Position numbers and translations under genes: made by a program. Below, piece by piece: positions 9,701 to 16,921 of a stretch of DNA of 40,933 nt (the first letter of the stretch is position 1; every line of letters begins with the position of its first letter). The DNA is from Eubacteriales bacterium. Its GTDB lineage: Bacteria; Bacillota; Clostridia; Oscillospirales; Acutalibacteraceae. The notes beneath the pieces were generated by a model. It did no database searches. It had not been told where the DNA came from and worked only from the letters and a program-made list of their open reading frames with translations. Location of the stretch: positions 1 through 40,933 of the forward strand of contig JAQXUH010000058.1 in assembly GCA_029219885.1 (NCBI GenBank). Direction: 5' to 3'.

Positions 9701-9909
9701 TCATCAAATGACGGCATCTGGAAATTTTCAGGCTGATTTTTAAGTCCTCTCTGCCAATAGAATTTCCACATTCCGTTAAGCGACTGCTTATATCTGCTTT
9801 TCTCACCGGAAAGAGCCTGTTCCTCACTATCGAAAGGAAACATAATTGCGTGACCGTCTTCTTTGTTTATCTTAAAAATTGACGGGTCTTCCCATCTGTG
9901 TTTTGCCAT
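6754..9909 (-). CDS. lacZ: Beta-galactosidase, GH2 LacZ type
   Basis: Hydrolyses lactose and other beta-galactosides, retaining mechanism. The 1051-residue chain has the whole LacZ architecture: jelly-roll sugar-binding domain (about 35-215), immunoglobulin-like domain, TIM barrel (about 330-620), a second Ig-like domain and the C-terminal Bgal_small_N domain (about 780-1045). Catalytic acid/base Glu454 lies in WSLGNEAGDG and nucleophile Glu543 in LCEYAHSMENS. DMWWLCGIYRDVYLF and VNRHDFDCDHAWSVPRERY are typical. There is no signal peptide, so it acts on sugar already inside the cell. No lactose permease or regulator is beside it; the next gene, four bases on, is comEC. Own promoter and AAGGGG ribosome binding site upstream. 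Confidence 0.96.
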   Translation of the reverse strand: MAKHRWEDPSIFKINKEDGHAIMFPFDSEEQALSGEKSRYKQSLNGMWKFYWQRGLKNQPENFQMPSFDDAHWDEIKVPSVWQTEGYSVPYYYASTFPKAFSRSKASIPSIDHNMQEIGFYRRSFVLDESFDGREVFLHFGAAKAALEVYVNGEFVGYSQGSMTPHEFNVTKLLKKGENLVCAKVYRYSDGSYLEDQDMWWLCGIYRDVYLFAEPKVCLRDFYFKTDFDVDYKDSDVSLTMYLENYNNVKGKATVSAKLISKTGKEIPIGEELRKLSGGKETISFETKVKAPKKWSAESPNLYTLVMSVALDGEIIAVKTYQVGFKKVEIKGEKIYFNGMPLMIKGVNRHDFDCDHAWSVPRERYTQDLDIMKQNNINAIRTSHYPDDPYFYEMCNNYGFYVMDECEVESHGVRRKGVPGSNPMWTGAVVDRMERMVLRDRNNPCVFMWSLGNEAGDGDNFMEMKQAALKLDSTRQFHYEGDFDLTKSDVISRMYPVAETMEKLGNKQPITISLYDNIANQLAADSKPIKAEMYEGKPVILCEYAHSMENSLGNFQEYIDDFEKYDNMCGGFIWDFVDQALHVKDENGNDNYLYGTDFEGKEPHKLVDIPNTTAMTGSNVYLCANGIIGADRKPHPQIVEVKHGYQNVGIEAFDLEAGKFRIKNKFLFTNLSAYKCKWVIKAEGEIVSSGEADVECEPLSETFVTIPYKADELPKGKECIITISFFTKKKSLGLKSNYEIAFEQFTLSEMAQPEASAVDGSIDYTAKGNHVEIKNDNVSVVVDNGRITSYCFKGKEFLKAPLAPNYFRALTDNDIDFLNFTPQWANFHPYYIWRKATKNTKAVKTEVKTADGCVEVHLALSTMGLKNSVATYKIYADGRLYIYHSAKAASNMVRFGYQMTLDGDMENVEWYGRGFEPNYIDRCKGYKIDKYKSTVTDLDYRYMRPQESTNRTDVRYLTVTDKKGQGMRIDSYYDNPINFSAFHYTQDGLEKATHINNIPYDSSITTLCIDHRQLGVGGDLPAQAYVREPYRMDKGMELAYSFVITPIGFKK

Positions 9910-9945
9910 AGCTATACCCCTTATTTATAAATAATCATACATAAT

Positions 9946-9974
9946 ATATTAACCTAATATTACACAAATGTCAA
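9946..9974 (-). promoter_or_regulatory. Candidate lacZ promoter
   Basis: -35 TTGACA (9969-9974), 17-base spacer, -10 TAATAT (9946-9951). The leader to lacZ would be about 30 bases. It is back-to-back with the femX promoter in a 162-base AT-rich gap. I found no clear cre-like or operator palindrome in the gap. Confidence 0.5.
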
Positions 9975-10013
9975 ATAAATAATCTCAGCATTAAAATTAC
10001 GCATAATAGATTA

Positions 10014-10042
10014 TAGACAAACGCACAAGTATTTGATATAAT
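10014..10042 (+). promoter_or_regulatory. Candidate femX-alr promoter
   Basis: -35 TAGACA (10014-10019), 17-base spacer, perfect -10 TATAAT (10037-10042) preceded by an extended TGA. Transcription would start near 10049, with GGAG about ten bases before the femX ATG. Confidence 0.65.
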
Positions 10043-10071
10043 TATAAAAAACAATTTACGGAGCAGATATA

Positions 10072-11109
10072 ATGATAGTTAGAGTTAATAAAGATAATCT
10101 CAGCGAATATGAGGAATTTATAAAAAAGCATCCCAAGGGACTTTTTCAGCACAGCTCAAAATGGGCCAAGGTTAAAAGTGCGTGGAAATTTGAGGCAATA
10201 ATGCTCAAGGACGAAAAGGGCGAAATTAAAGGCTCTGCCTCTGTTCTTATCCGTTCAATTCCCGTAATCAAAAATTCTCTTATGTACTGCTGCCGAGGTT
10301 TCGTTTGTGACGAAAACGACTTTGATACATTTGACAAGCTTTTTGACGGACTTCTTGAAATCGGCAAGGAATACAAGGCGTACTGCCTTAAAATCGACCC
10401 TGAAATTGTTATTGAAAACAAGGCGTACAAGGAGCATCTTATCAAAAAAGGCTTTATGGAATTAAATCCCGGATGTATGGATTTTGAAAACGTTCAGCCG
10501 AGATTTGTTTACTGCTTTGACTATAACGGGATGAACGAGGACGAGCTTATGCTCACCTTTAAGCCTGACTACAGAAACAGAATAAGAAAGGCGTACAAAA
10601 AAGGCGTTGAGGTTAAAATTTGCGGCAAAGAGGCTCTTGACGATTTCGTCAGAATAATGAACGAAACAGGAGAGCGTGACGGCTTTTCCACAAGACCTAA
10701 GTGGTATTTTGAGCAGATACTTGACTGTATGACAGATGACGCAAGACTTTATATGGCGTACTATAACGGCCAGGCTATTGCAGGTACACTTGCAATTAAG
10801 TGGGGACAGAATGTTATGAAATACCAATACGGTGCTTCATCAAATGCTCACAGGAATGTATATCCAAACTACGCTCTTCAATGGGAAATGATGAAGTGGG
10901 GTATGGAATGTGGCTGCAAGGTTTACGATTTCGGCGGTATTTCAGGCGACTGTCAAAATCCGGACAATCCTCATTACGGCTTATGGAGATTCAAGCACGG
11001 TTTCGGCGGATATATGAAAGAATTTGTTGGCGAATTTGATTACGTTATCAACAAGCCTGTATACAAGCTTTATAACATTGCAACTAAAATTCTTGAAAAG
11101 ATAAGATAA
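10072..11109 (+). CDS. FemAB-type peptidoglycan branch aminoacyltransferase
   Basis: FemA/FemB/FemX-family enzymes add amino acids from aminoacyl-tRNA to the third-position side chain of lipid II or its products, at the inner face of the membrane. The 345 residues show the double-GNAT pattern: KHPKGLFQHSSKWAKVK near the N-terminus, a KPDYRNRIRKAYKKGVEVK helix pair after the first GNAT unit, then DGFSTRPKWYFEQIL, ARLYMAYYNGQAIAGTLAI, and the C-terminal signature YQYGASSNAHRNVYPNYALQ followed by YDFGGISGD and GLWRFKHGFGG. The long coiled-coil arm seen in staphylococcal FemA is short or absent. Fourteen bases downstream is a racemase in the same transcript, so the pair may provide and attach a specific residue. 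Which amino acid is added cannot be read from sequence. Confidence 0.88.
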   Translation: MIVRVNKDNLSEYEEFIKKHPKGLFQHSSKWAKVKSAWKFEAIMLKDEKGEIKGSASVLIRSIPVIKNSLMYCCRGFVCDENDFDTFDKLFDGLLEIGKEYKAYCLKIDPEIVIENKAYKEHLIKKGFMELNPGCMDFENVQPRFVYCFDYNGMNEDELMLTFKPDYRNRIRKAYKKGVEVKICGKEALDDFVRIMNETGERDGFSTRPKWYFEQILDCMTDDARLYMAYYNGQAIAGTLAIKWGQNVMKYQYGASSNAHRNVYPNYALQWEMMKWGMECGCKVYDFGGISGDCQNPDNPHYGLWRFKHGFGGYMKEFVGEFDYVINKPVYKLYNIATKILEKIR

Positions 11110-11122
11110 TCAGGGAAACAAA

Positions 11123-12196
11123 ATGAGCAGATATGTAATTGACAAAAAACAGCTTGAAGAAAATATTAAGCTGATAAAAAAGAAAGCAGGCGTTGATGTT
11201 ATCGGCGTTGTCAAGGGCAACGGCTACGGCTTCGGCATTAAGGAATTTTCAACAATTCTTAAGGACAACGGCATCAAGACCTTTGCTGTAACTGAAGTTG
11301 ACGATATTGAGGAACTGAAAAGCGTTATCGGCGACTGCGATATTCTTGTAATGCGTTCCACAGGAATCGAGGATGAGGCAAAAGTTATTGCTCAAAACGG
11401 ATGTATTGCCACTATCGGCTCGCTGAATGCCGCTGAAGTTATGGACAAAGTGTCAAAGGAGCTTGGTGTTAAAACAAGATGCCACCTTAAAATTGACACA
11501 GGTATGGGCAGATACGGCTTTATGCCGAGTCAGGTTGAAGACGCAATAAAGTGCTACGATTTCAGCAATCTTGAATTTGTAGGTGCATATACTCATTTTT
11601 CCTCTGCTTTCTGGAATACAGAGCTTACGAAAGCACAGCTTGAAATGTTCAAGGACGTGGTGGCACAGATTGAGAAAGCCGGCAAAAGCGTCGGTACAAT
11701 TCACGCAGCCAACTCACCTGCTCTGCTCAATGTAGAAGATGTATGTCTTGACAGCGTGAGAATCGGCTCGGCGTTTACAGGCAGAGTTATTACAAAAAGC
11801 AAATCAGGTCTTAACCGCTTAGGCTATCTTGAGGCGGAAGTTATTGAAACGAAAACTGTTCCCGCAGGATATTCCATCGGCTACAACGGACTTTACAAAA
11901 CCAAAAGAGAGACAAAAATCGCCATAGTTCCAATCGGTCACTATGACGGCTTCGGTCTTACTAAGGAAAAGGAAATTGCAGATTTTCATTCTGTTTTGTC
12001 GCAGCTTAAAAAGTATTTGAAAAAAGCTCAGATGTACGTTAAGATAAACGGCAGAATGTACAGCGTTATCGGAGAAATCGGACTTTCTCATACGGCAGTT
12101 GACATTACTGGAAGTGATGTTAAAATCGGCGATATTGCAACAGTTGACATTTCTCCTCTTATGGTAAATCCAAGAATTAAAAGAATATATAAATGA
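11123..12196 (+). CDS. Atypical alanine racemase (PLP fold-type III)
   Basis: Fold-type III PLP racemase that would interconvert L- and D-alanine or a similar amino acid. Seen in the 357 residues: PLP lysine Lys30 in VVKGNGYGFG, CHLKIDTGMGRYGF, IHAANSPALL, SVRIGSAFTG with the pyridine-contacting Arg, and AGYSIGYNGLYKTKRETKIA, whose Tyr aligns with catalytic Tyr265 of Geobacillus Alr. Differences: PIGHYDGFG replaces the usual PIGYADG, the IGR(V/I)xMDQ element is IGEIGLSHTAVD so the active-site Asp is not obvious, and the C-terminal domain is about 30-40 residues short, ending PRIKRIYK. It shares a transcript with a FemAB protein. It may be the cell's Alr or a racemase specialised for wall branching; the lost MDQ element favours caution about substrate. 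Confidence 0.8.
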   Translation: MSRYVIDKKQLEENIKLIKKKAGVDVIGVVKGNGYGFGIKEFSTILKDNGIKTFAVTEVDDIEELKSVIGDCDILVMRSTGIEDEAKVIAQNGCIATIGSLNAAEVMDKVSKELGVKTRCHLKIDTGMGRYGFMPSQVEDAIKCYDFSNLEFVGAYTHFSSAFWNTELTKAQLEMFKDVVAQIEKAGKSVGTIHAANSPALLNVEDVCLDSVRIGSAFTGRVITKSKSGLNRLGYLEAEVIETKTVPAGYSIGYNGLYKTKRETKIAIVPIGHYDGFGLTKEKEIADFHSVLSQLKKYLKKAQMYVKINGRMYSVIGEIGLSHTAVDITGSDVKIGDIATVDISPLMVNPRIKRIYK

Positions 12197-12212
12197 GTAA
12201 AAATAAAGAAAT

Positions 12213-12243
12213 CGACGTTCACAAGGAACGTCGGTTTTTTGTT
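12213..12243 (+). terminator. Rho-independent terminator of femX-alr
   Basis: Perfect 8-bp stem CGACGTTC/GAACGTCG (12213-12220, 12226-12233) with a 5-base loop, followed by GTTTTTTG. It begins 17 bases after the alr stop and faces the end of the convergent fliB-like gene. Confidence 0.92.
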
Positions 12244-12244
12244 A

Positions 12245-13204
12245 TTATAATGAAAGAAGTTTTTTGAGATTGTCTGTACTTAAGCATTTTGCAGTACGCA
12301 GAAGCTTTTTGTATCTGTCCATATTGTACTGAGAATGTTCCGTTTCCTTACTCCAAAGATGAATAGTCCAGCTGTCCTCTCCAAAGCAGGAAGTAATCAG
12401 AACTCCAACTGCCGCCATTTTGATTTTTGACAGCACATCATAATCATTTACAGCAGTAAGAAAATATCTAAAAATAAAATATGATGCGATATTTTCGTTA
12501 AAATTCTCGTTGGCAACACTTCTGTATTTACCATTATCAACTCTCTCAAGCCACTGAGGATTTATCAGCTCAGGATTCCTGAAAACATCAAAGAAATCAA
12601 TATCATCATCAGGCTCCGGATAATCGTCTAAATCTTGCTGGAGCTGTTCTCCGAAATCAAGAAGCTTTATCATTCTTTCATTAACCGGAATACTTCTGTC
12701 TTGAACAATTTCAAAGGCAGTTTTTCTCGCTTTAACAAGATAGTAATACGTTTGTGCGTCAATATCGTTAAGCTCAGGAGGCAGGTCGTTTTGCTCGTCA
12801 CAAAATGACATAGGCTCACTAAGTCCGAACATCATATCCGACGCAACAGGGCAGGAAAAGGAAACGCCCATTTCCCTTGTATTGCCGAAATCGTTAATAA
12901 AACGAGGAAACATACGGCAGGTGTAAGGTGTATGCTCGCCGCCGATAGCAATATGCATATCACAGAGGTTTTCGCTGTTTAAAAAAGGACAGCGTTTTTT
13001 ATCTGCCAGGCGGAAGATAGTATTACCAAATTCGTCCTTGTCAAGAACAGAGTCAATACGCTGCCTGATTTCTCCGCCGATAGTTTTGTAATAAGCGAGA
13101 GAATCGCTGTCGGCGTCAACCTCCCAGCCTTGACAGCAGGAATCGGGACAGTCCCCTGCAATACATTTAAAATCTTTATAAAATGTTGGTGTGCGTAAAA
13201 TCAT
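12245..13204 (-). CDS. FliB-family (YkgJ-like) Cys-rich protein, possible lysine N-methylase
   Basis: FliB of Salmonella methylates lysines of flagellin; homologues are common in Clostridia whose targets are unknown. The 319-residue protein has the family cysteine pattern near the N-terminus: Cys14, Cys19, Cys23 and Cys24, then Cys72 in KKRCPF, Cys81, Cys96 in PYTCRMFPR and Cys118 in FSCP. This matches the YkgJ/FliB metal or iron-sulfur cluster arrangement. The C-terminal 180 residues are helical with no motif I know. No flagellar gene is in the window. The gene begins three bases after the cysK stop, so it is co-transcribed with cysK. Methylase activity is inferred only from the family name. 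Confidence 0.75.
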   Translation of the reverse strand: MILRTPTFYKDFKCIAGDCPDSCCQGWEVDADSDSLAYYKTIGGEIRQRIDSVLDKDEFGNTIFRLADKKRCPFLNSENLCDMHIAIGGEHTPYTCRMFPRFINDFGNTREMGVSFSCPVASDMMFGLSEPMSFCDEQNDLPPELNDIDAQTYYYLVKARKTAFEIVQDRSIPVNERMIKLLDFGEQLQQDLDDYPEPDDDIDFFDVFRNPELINPQWLERVDNGKYRSVANENFNENIASYFIFRYFLTAVNDYDVLSKIKMAAVGVLITSCFGEDSWTIHLWSKETEHSQYNMDRYKKLLRTAKCLSTDNLKKLLSL

Positions 13205-13207
13205 AGC

Positions 13208-14140
13208 TTAATCGTTTTCAAAAAGAGGTGTAGAGAAATATCTTTCTGCCGTGTCGGGAAGAACTGTAACAACAGTCTTGCCCTTGCCGAGCTTTTTAGC
13301 AAGCTTTCTTGCGGCTGCAACGTTTGTACCGCTGCTGATACCGCACATAAGTCCCTCAAGTCGAGCCAAATCTTTAGAGGTCTGTATAGCCTCCTCGTCG
13401 GAAATTATGCAGATATCCTCGTAAATATTTTGATTGAGAATACCAGGAATTACGCCGTCACCGATACCCATTTGATTATGCGTGCCAACAGTTCCGCCTG
13501 CAAGAATAGCAGCGTTTTCAGGCTCAACCGCCCAGATTGTAATATCAGGATTCTGTGCCTTAAGCACTTCGCCGATACCTGTAATTGTACCGCCTGTACC
13601 GATACCGGAGCAAAAGCCGTCAATAGGACCTGCAACCTGTTCAAGAATTTCAAGTCCTGTATGATGACGGTGAACCATAGGGTTAGCAGGATTTTCAAAC
13701 TGCTGAGGTATGTAAACTCTCGGGTTTTCATCTCTCATTTTAAGTGCAGTATTAAGGCACTCCTCGATACAGTCACCGATATTGCCTGCGTCGTGAATTG
13801 TGATAACCTTTGCACCGTAATGCTCCACAAGTCTGCGTCTTTCAATGCTGACGGAATCAGGCATAATGATAATTGTTTCGTATCCCTTAACAGCACCAAC
13901 CAAAGCAAGACCTATACCCTGATTACCACTGGTAGGCTCAACAATAATTGTGTCTTCCTTAATAAGGCCCTTTTGCTCTGCGTCGCAAATCATATTGTAA
14001 GCCGTTCTCGTTTTAATTGAGCCGCCCACATTAAGTCCCTCAAACTTAACGAGAATCTGAGCAGAGTCCTCGTCTGCCATTCTGTTAAGTCTTACCATAG
14101 GTGTATGGCCTATGGCATCAAGTATATTATTATAAACCAT
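13208..14140 (-). CDS. cysK: Cysteine synthase family (O-acetylserine sulfhydrylase-like)
   Basis: PLP fold-type II enzyme expected to make cysteine from O-acetylserine and sulfide. The 310 residues include PLP Lys43 in GGSIKTRTAY, the substrate loop EPTSGNQGIGL (Gln74), the YIPQQFENPANPMVHR block, the phosphate-binding GIGTGGTITG, and GISSGTN near the end. Two positions differ from standard CysK: the lysine motif is usually GGSVKDR and the loop is usually TSGNTG. These changes could tune the substrate, as in other beta-substituting or cysteine-desulfurating members. No cysE is adjacent. It has its own promoter and is followed closely by the fliB-like gene. Confidence 0.85.
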   Translation of the reverse strand: MVYNNILDAIGHTPMVRLNRMADEDSAQILVKFEGLNVGGSIKTRTAYNMICDAEQKGLIKEDTIIVEPTSGNQGIGLALVGAVKGYETIIIMPDSVSIERRRLVEHYGAKVITIHDAGNIGDCIEECLNTALKMRDENPRVYIPQQFENPANPMVHRHHTGLEILEQVAGPIDGFCSGIGTGGTITGIGEVLKAQNPDITIWAVEPENAAILAGGTVGTHNQMGIGDGVIPGILNQNIYEDICIISDEEAIQTSKDLARLEGLMCGISSGTNVAAARKLAKKLGKGKTVVTVLPDTAERYFSTPLFEND

Positions 14141-14170
14141 TGAAATTACCTCGCTGAAATTATCGTATAT

Positions 14171-14199
14171 ATTTTACTCTTATACATATTAAAAGGCAA
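14171..14199 (-). promoter_or_regulatory. Candidate cysK promoter
   Basis: -35 TTGCCT (14194-14199), 17-base spacer, -10 TAAAAT (14171-14176), giving a leader of about 25 bases with GAGGT before the cysK ATG. No S-box or T-box structure is visible in this 96-base gap. Confidence 0.5.
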
Positions 14200-14236
14200 T
14201 AAGAAATTCTGTGTTTTTCCAAATTTATGAAATTTA

Positions 14237-15628
14237 TTAAAATACGCCAACAGCCTGAAGAAGAAGTACAAAAAGGAGAAAAGGAGCTATGACTTTAATC
14301 ATAGAATTGTAAATTACTTTACGGGTAAATTTCTCCCCGTTTTTCGTAACCTCGTCAACAATGGTTTTAGGCTTAACGAAATAGCCCACCATAATACAGG
14401 TGATAAATGCAACGAGTGGCATAAGAATACTGTTGCTGAAATAGTCAAGAACATCAAGAATCTGACCTGTTGAGCCGTTTGGAAGAGGCAGCTCAAAGTA
14501 GAATTTATTATAGCCTAAGCAAACTACCACGCCTACGATAATCGCATAAACCAAAGTGATTACAGCACTCTTTTTTCTTGAGAACTTGAATCTGTCCATA
14601 ATGCTTGAAACGATAGCTTCCATTACAGATACAGAGGAAGTAACCGCAGCAAAGATTACCATAAGGAAAAACAGTGTACCGATAATTTGTCCTACTGTAC
14701 CCATATTATCAAATACTTTTGGCAGAGAAACAAACATCAGTCCCGGGCCGGCCGACATACCGTCTTTGCCCATAAACACAAATACTGAAGGAACAATCAT
14801 AAGACCTGCAAGAAGTGCAACGGCAGTATCAAAAATTTCGATTTGGTTAATGGACCTCATAAGATTTGTTTTATCCTCAACGTATGAGCCGTATGTTACC
14901 ATAATGCCCATTGCAACGCTGATAGAGAAGAAAAGCTGTCCCATAGCGTCCATAACGATAAGCAGAAACTCTTTAAATGTTATATCCGAAAAATTCGGCA
15001 CAAGATAGATTTTCAAGCCGTCAAGACCTGTTCTTGTTACACCGCTTGCATCTGTATACGTTAAAGTAAGAGAATAAATTGAAATGCCGATTACAAGCAT
15101 AAGAAGAATAGGCATAAGCACCTTGCTGAACTTCTCTATTCCCTTTTCAACACCACAGATAATTACGCCGAAAGTAATAACAATAAATATTACAAACCAT
15201 ACAATCGGACTGATTTCACTTGTAATGAAATTAGTAAAATAATTGTCAGCGGCGGCCTCGTTGCCTCCTCCGGACATAAAGGTGAAAAAGTATTTCATTA
15301 CCCAACCGCCGATAGTACAGTAATATGGCAGTATAATTACAGGTACAAGTGTGGCAAGAGTGCCTAAAAATGAAAAGCGTTTATCAATTTTTCCGTACGC
15401 TACAAGAGGACTGCTTTTAGTCTTTCTGCCGATTGCAACCTCAGTAGTCAAAAGAGTAAAGCCAAAGGTTAAAGCAAGAATGATATAGCAGAGAATGAAT
15501 ACACCGCCGTTATCCTTTGCCGCAAGATATGGGAATCTCCAGATATTTCCTAACCCGACAGCACTGCCTGCCGCCGCAAGTACAAAGCCTATTGAGCCTG
15601 TAAAGCTGCTTCTTTTTTTATTTTCCAT
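14237..15628 (-). CDS. Sodium-dependent amino acid transporter (NSS/SNF family, 11-helix type)
   Basis: LeuT/MhsT-family symporter that couples uptake of amino acids or related amines to sodium, in the cytoplasmic membrane. The NSS signature GSAVGLGNIWRFPY is at residues 21-34 (unwound part of helix 1), and VAMGIMVTYGSY in the helix 6-7 region is typical. The 463 residues end right after the eleventh hydrophobic segment (ending LLQAVGVF), like MhsT rather than the 12-helix LeuT. Substrate cannot be read from the sequence. AAGGAGA lies eight bases before the ATG. No hairpin follows its stop before cysK, whose promoter lies in the gap. It is divergent from the GH18-like lipoprotein. Confidence 0.92.
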   Translation of the reverse strand: MENKKRSSFTGSIGFVLAAAGSAVGLGNIWRFPYLAAKDNGGVFILCYIILALTFGFTLLTTEVAIGRKTKSSPLVAYGKIDKRFSFLGTLATLVPVIILPYYCTIGGWVMKYFFTFMSGGGNEAAADNYFTNFITSEISPIVWFVIFIVITFGVIICGVEKGIEKFSKVLMPILLMLVIGISIYSLTLTYTDASGVTRTGLDGLKIYLVPNFSDITFKEFLLIVMDAMGQLFFSISVAMGIMVTYGSYVEDKTNLMRSINQIEIFDTAVALLAGLMIVPSVFVFMGKDGMSAGPGLMFVSLPKVFDNMGTVGQIIGTLFFLMVIFAAVTSSVSVMEAIVSSIMDRFKFSRKKSAVITLVYAIIVGVVVCLGYNKFYFELPLPNGSTGQILDVLDYFSNSILMPLVAFITCIMVGYFVKPKTIVDEVTKNGEKFTRKVIYNSMIKVIAPFLLFVLLLQAVGVF

Positions 15629-15689
15629 AAAATCTCCTTGATTTGATATTATTCTGAATAATTCGATAATCTTAAACCGAAATAAGTAT

Positions 15690-15718
15690 ATTTTATATTA
15701 TTTTAATTAAACTTGCAA
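15690..15718 (-). promoter_or_regulatory. Candidate symporter promoter (shares -35 with GH18 gene)
   Basis: -35 TTGCAA (15713-15718, a perfect palindrome), 17-base spacer, -10 TAAAAT (15690-15695). Leader of about 54 bases to the symporter ATG. Confidence 0.45.
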
Positions 15719-15742
15719 CTATTATTTATTATATGTTATAAT
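15713..15742 (+). promoter_or_regulatory. Candidate GH18-lipoprotein promoter (shared -35)
   Basis: The same palindromic TTGCAA (15713-15718) read on the plus strand, 18-base spacer, perfect -10 TATAAT (15737-15742) preceded by an extended TGT. Transcription would start near 15750, just before the ribosome binding site. Confidence 0.55.
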
Positions 15743-15766
15743 CATACCGAAAGAGAGGTCTTTTTT

Positions 15767-16798
15767 ATGAAAAAATTTGTTAAAATTTTATCTGTAATTT
15801 TATGTATGGTAATGGCGTTTACCTTTACCTCCTGCTCAAATGAAAAATCTGCACCGCCTGTTGAGCCTGAAGATTTCCGAGTAACGGCTTATGTTGTATG
15901 CGGTGACGGCTTGGACGAGAGCACCTTTGACCCGTCAAATCTTGACAAGGTAACAGACATTATCGTTTTCGGCAGCGTTACATTTGATGAAAACGGCGAA
16001 ATGACCGTATCCGAAAATATGCAGAATGACCTTGACATTTTAAGAAAGCATATGAACGGTCAGGACCTTTATCTCAATATTCTCGGACCGTCAGCACAAA
16101 CAGACTCAAGTGATTGGAACGACCAGATGCACGACCTTGCCGACAGACACACCAAGGCATTTGAAAGCGGTGTGCTTGAAAATAATATCAAGTCTGTTCT
16201 TGAAGAATTCAATTTTGACGGCGTAGTTTTTGACTATGAATTTCCGCTGAGGAAAAAGGACTGGAAGGCTTTTGACAAATTTATCCTTTCTCTCGACAGC
16301 GTTTTAGGCAACGATTTTGAAATTGGTATGTCAATGGTAGGCTGGAATCTCAAGCAGTCAAAGGAAGCTATGAACGCAACTGATTTCTTTGAGGTTATGA
16401 GCTACGATTTGTGGGACGATAACGGCAATCACGCAACTTTTGATATTGCAAAGGACGATATCGAAACATTCCTCAAAAAAGGATACGAGGGCTACAAGCT
16501 CGATTTGGGACTGCCATTCTACGCAAGACCTACAACTAAAGACGCCTATTGGTACGATTACAAAAATTACTATGACAAATTTGACGAAAACGGACTTTAC
16601 AGCGATGATGAAACAGGACTTACTTTCTCATTTAACACATATGATATGATTAGTGAGAAAACTCAGTACGCTCTTGACAGCGGTGTAGGCGGTGTAATGA
16701 TTTGGCACTATGCCTGCGACGTACCTGCTGACAATTCTGCATCACTTTTCAAAGCAATAGACGATGCAAAACAGCAGGCGATAAAAAATGATAACTGA
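15767..16798 (+). CDS. GH18-like lipoprotein (chitinase/spore-cortex-lytic type fold)
   Basis: A 343-residue surface protein. Residues 1-22 are a lipoprotein signal peptide ending FTSC with Cys23 as lipid anchor. The body is a GH18 TIM barrel: TAYVVCGDG strand 1, IIVFGSVTFDENG, VVFDYEFP at the strand-4 catalytic motif, MSYDLWDD and a YKLDLGLPFYARPT segment, and MIWHYACD at the end. The DGxDxDxE signature is DGVVFDYE (151-158): Glu158 (acid) and Asp156 are kept, but the first inner Asp is Val154. Hydrolysis of a beta-1,4-GlcNAc polymer is possible, but the motif change leaves a binding role open. I start at the ATG at 15767, with AGAGGT upstream; the longer frame starting at 15713 begins inside the promoter. 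Single gene with its own terminator. Confidence 0.82.
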   Translation: MKKFVKILSVILCMVMAFTFTSCSNEKSAPPVEPEDFRVTAYVVCGDGLDESTFDPSNLDKVTDIIVFGSVTFDENGEMTVSENMQNDLDILRKHMNGQDLYLNILGPSAQTDSSDWNDQMHDLADRHTKAFESGVLENNIKSVLEEFNFDGVVFDYEFPLRKKDWKAFDKFILSLDSVLGNDFEIGMSMVGWNLKQSKEAMNATDFFEVMSYDLWDDNGNHATFDIAKDDIETFLKKGYEGYKLDLGLPFYARPTTKDAYWYDYKNYYDKFDENGLYSDDETGLTFSFNTYDMISEKTQYALDSGVGGVMIWHYACDVPADNSASLFKAIDDAKQQAIKNDN

Positions 16799-16810
16799 TA
16801 TATAGGACTT

Positions 16811-16838
16811 ACCGCAGGCTTGATGTCTGCGGTTTTTG
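16811..16838 (+). terminator. Rho-independent terminator of GH18 gene
   Basis: 7-bp stem ACCGCAG/CTGCGGT (16811-16817, 16827-16833), 9-base loop, followed by five T. It lies just after the stop. Confidence 0.88.
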
Positions 16839-16858
16839 TCATTTATTATAATTATTTG

Positions 16859-16887
16859 TTTACAAGACCGATTTATCGTGGTATAAT
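16859..16887 (+). promoter_or_regulatory. Candidate MATE-hpt promoter
   Basis: -35 TTTACA (16859-16864), 17-base spacer, perfect -10 TATAAT (16882-16887) with extended TGG. One of the best sigma-A-type promoters in the window; leader of about 28 bases containing AGAGGG. Confidence 0.7.
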
Positions 16888-16921
16888 CCTAATTACTTTG
16901 AAAGTATAAAGAGGGCAAAAA

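Noticed and set aside
13430-14020. Plus-strand open frame of 196 codons
   Set aside because: Antisense shadow of cysK; no motif and no ribosome binding site.
15713-15766. Upstream start for the GH18-like lipoprotein
   Set aside because: It begins in the promoter and would bury the lipoprotein signal peptide.
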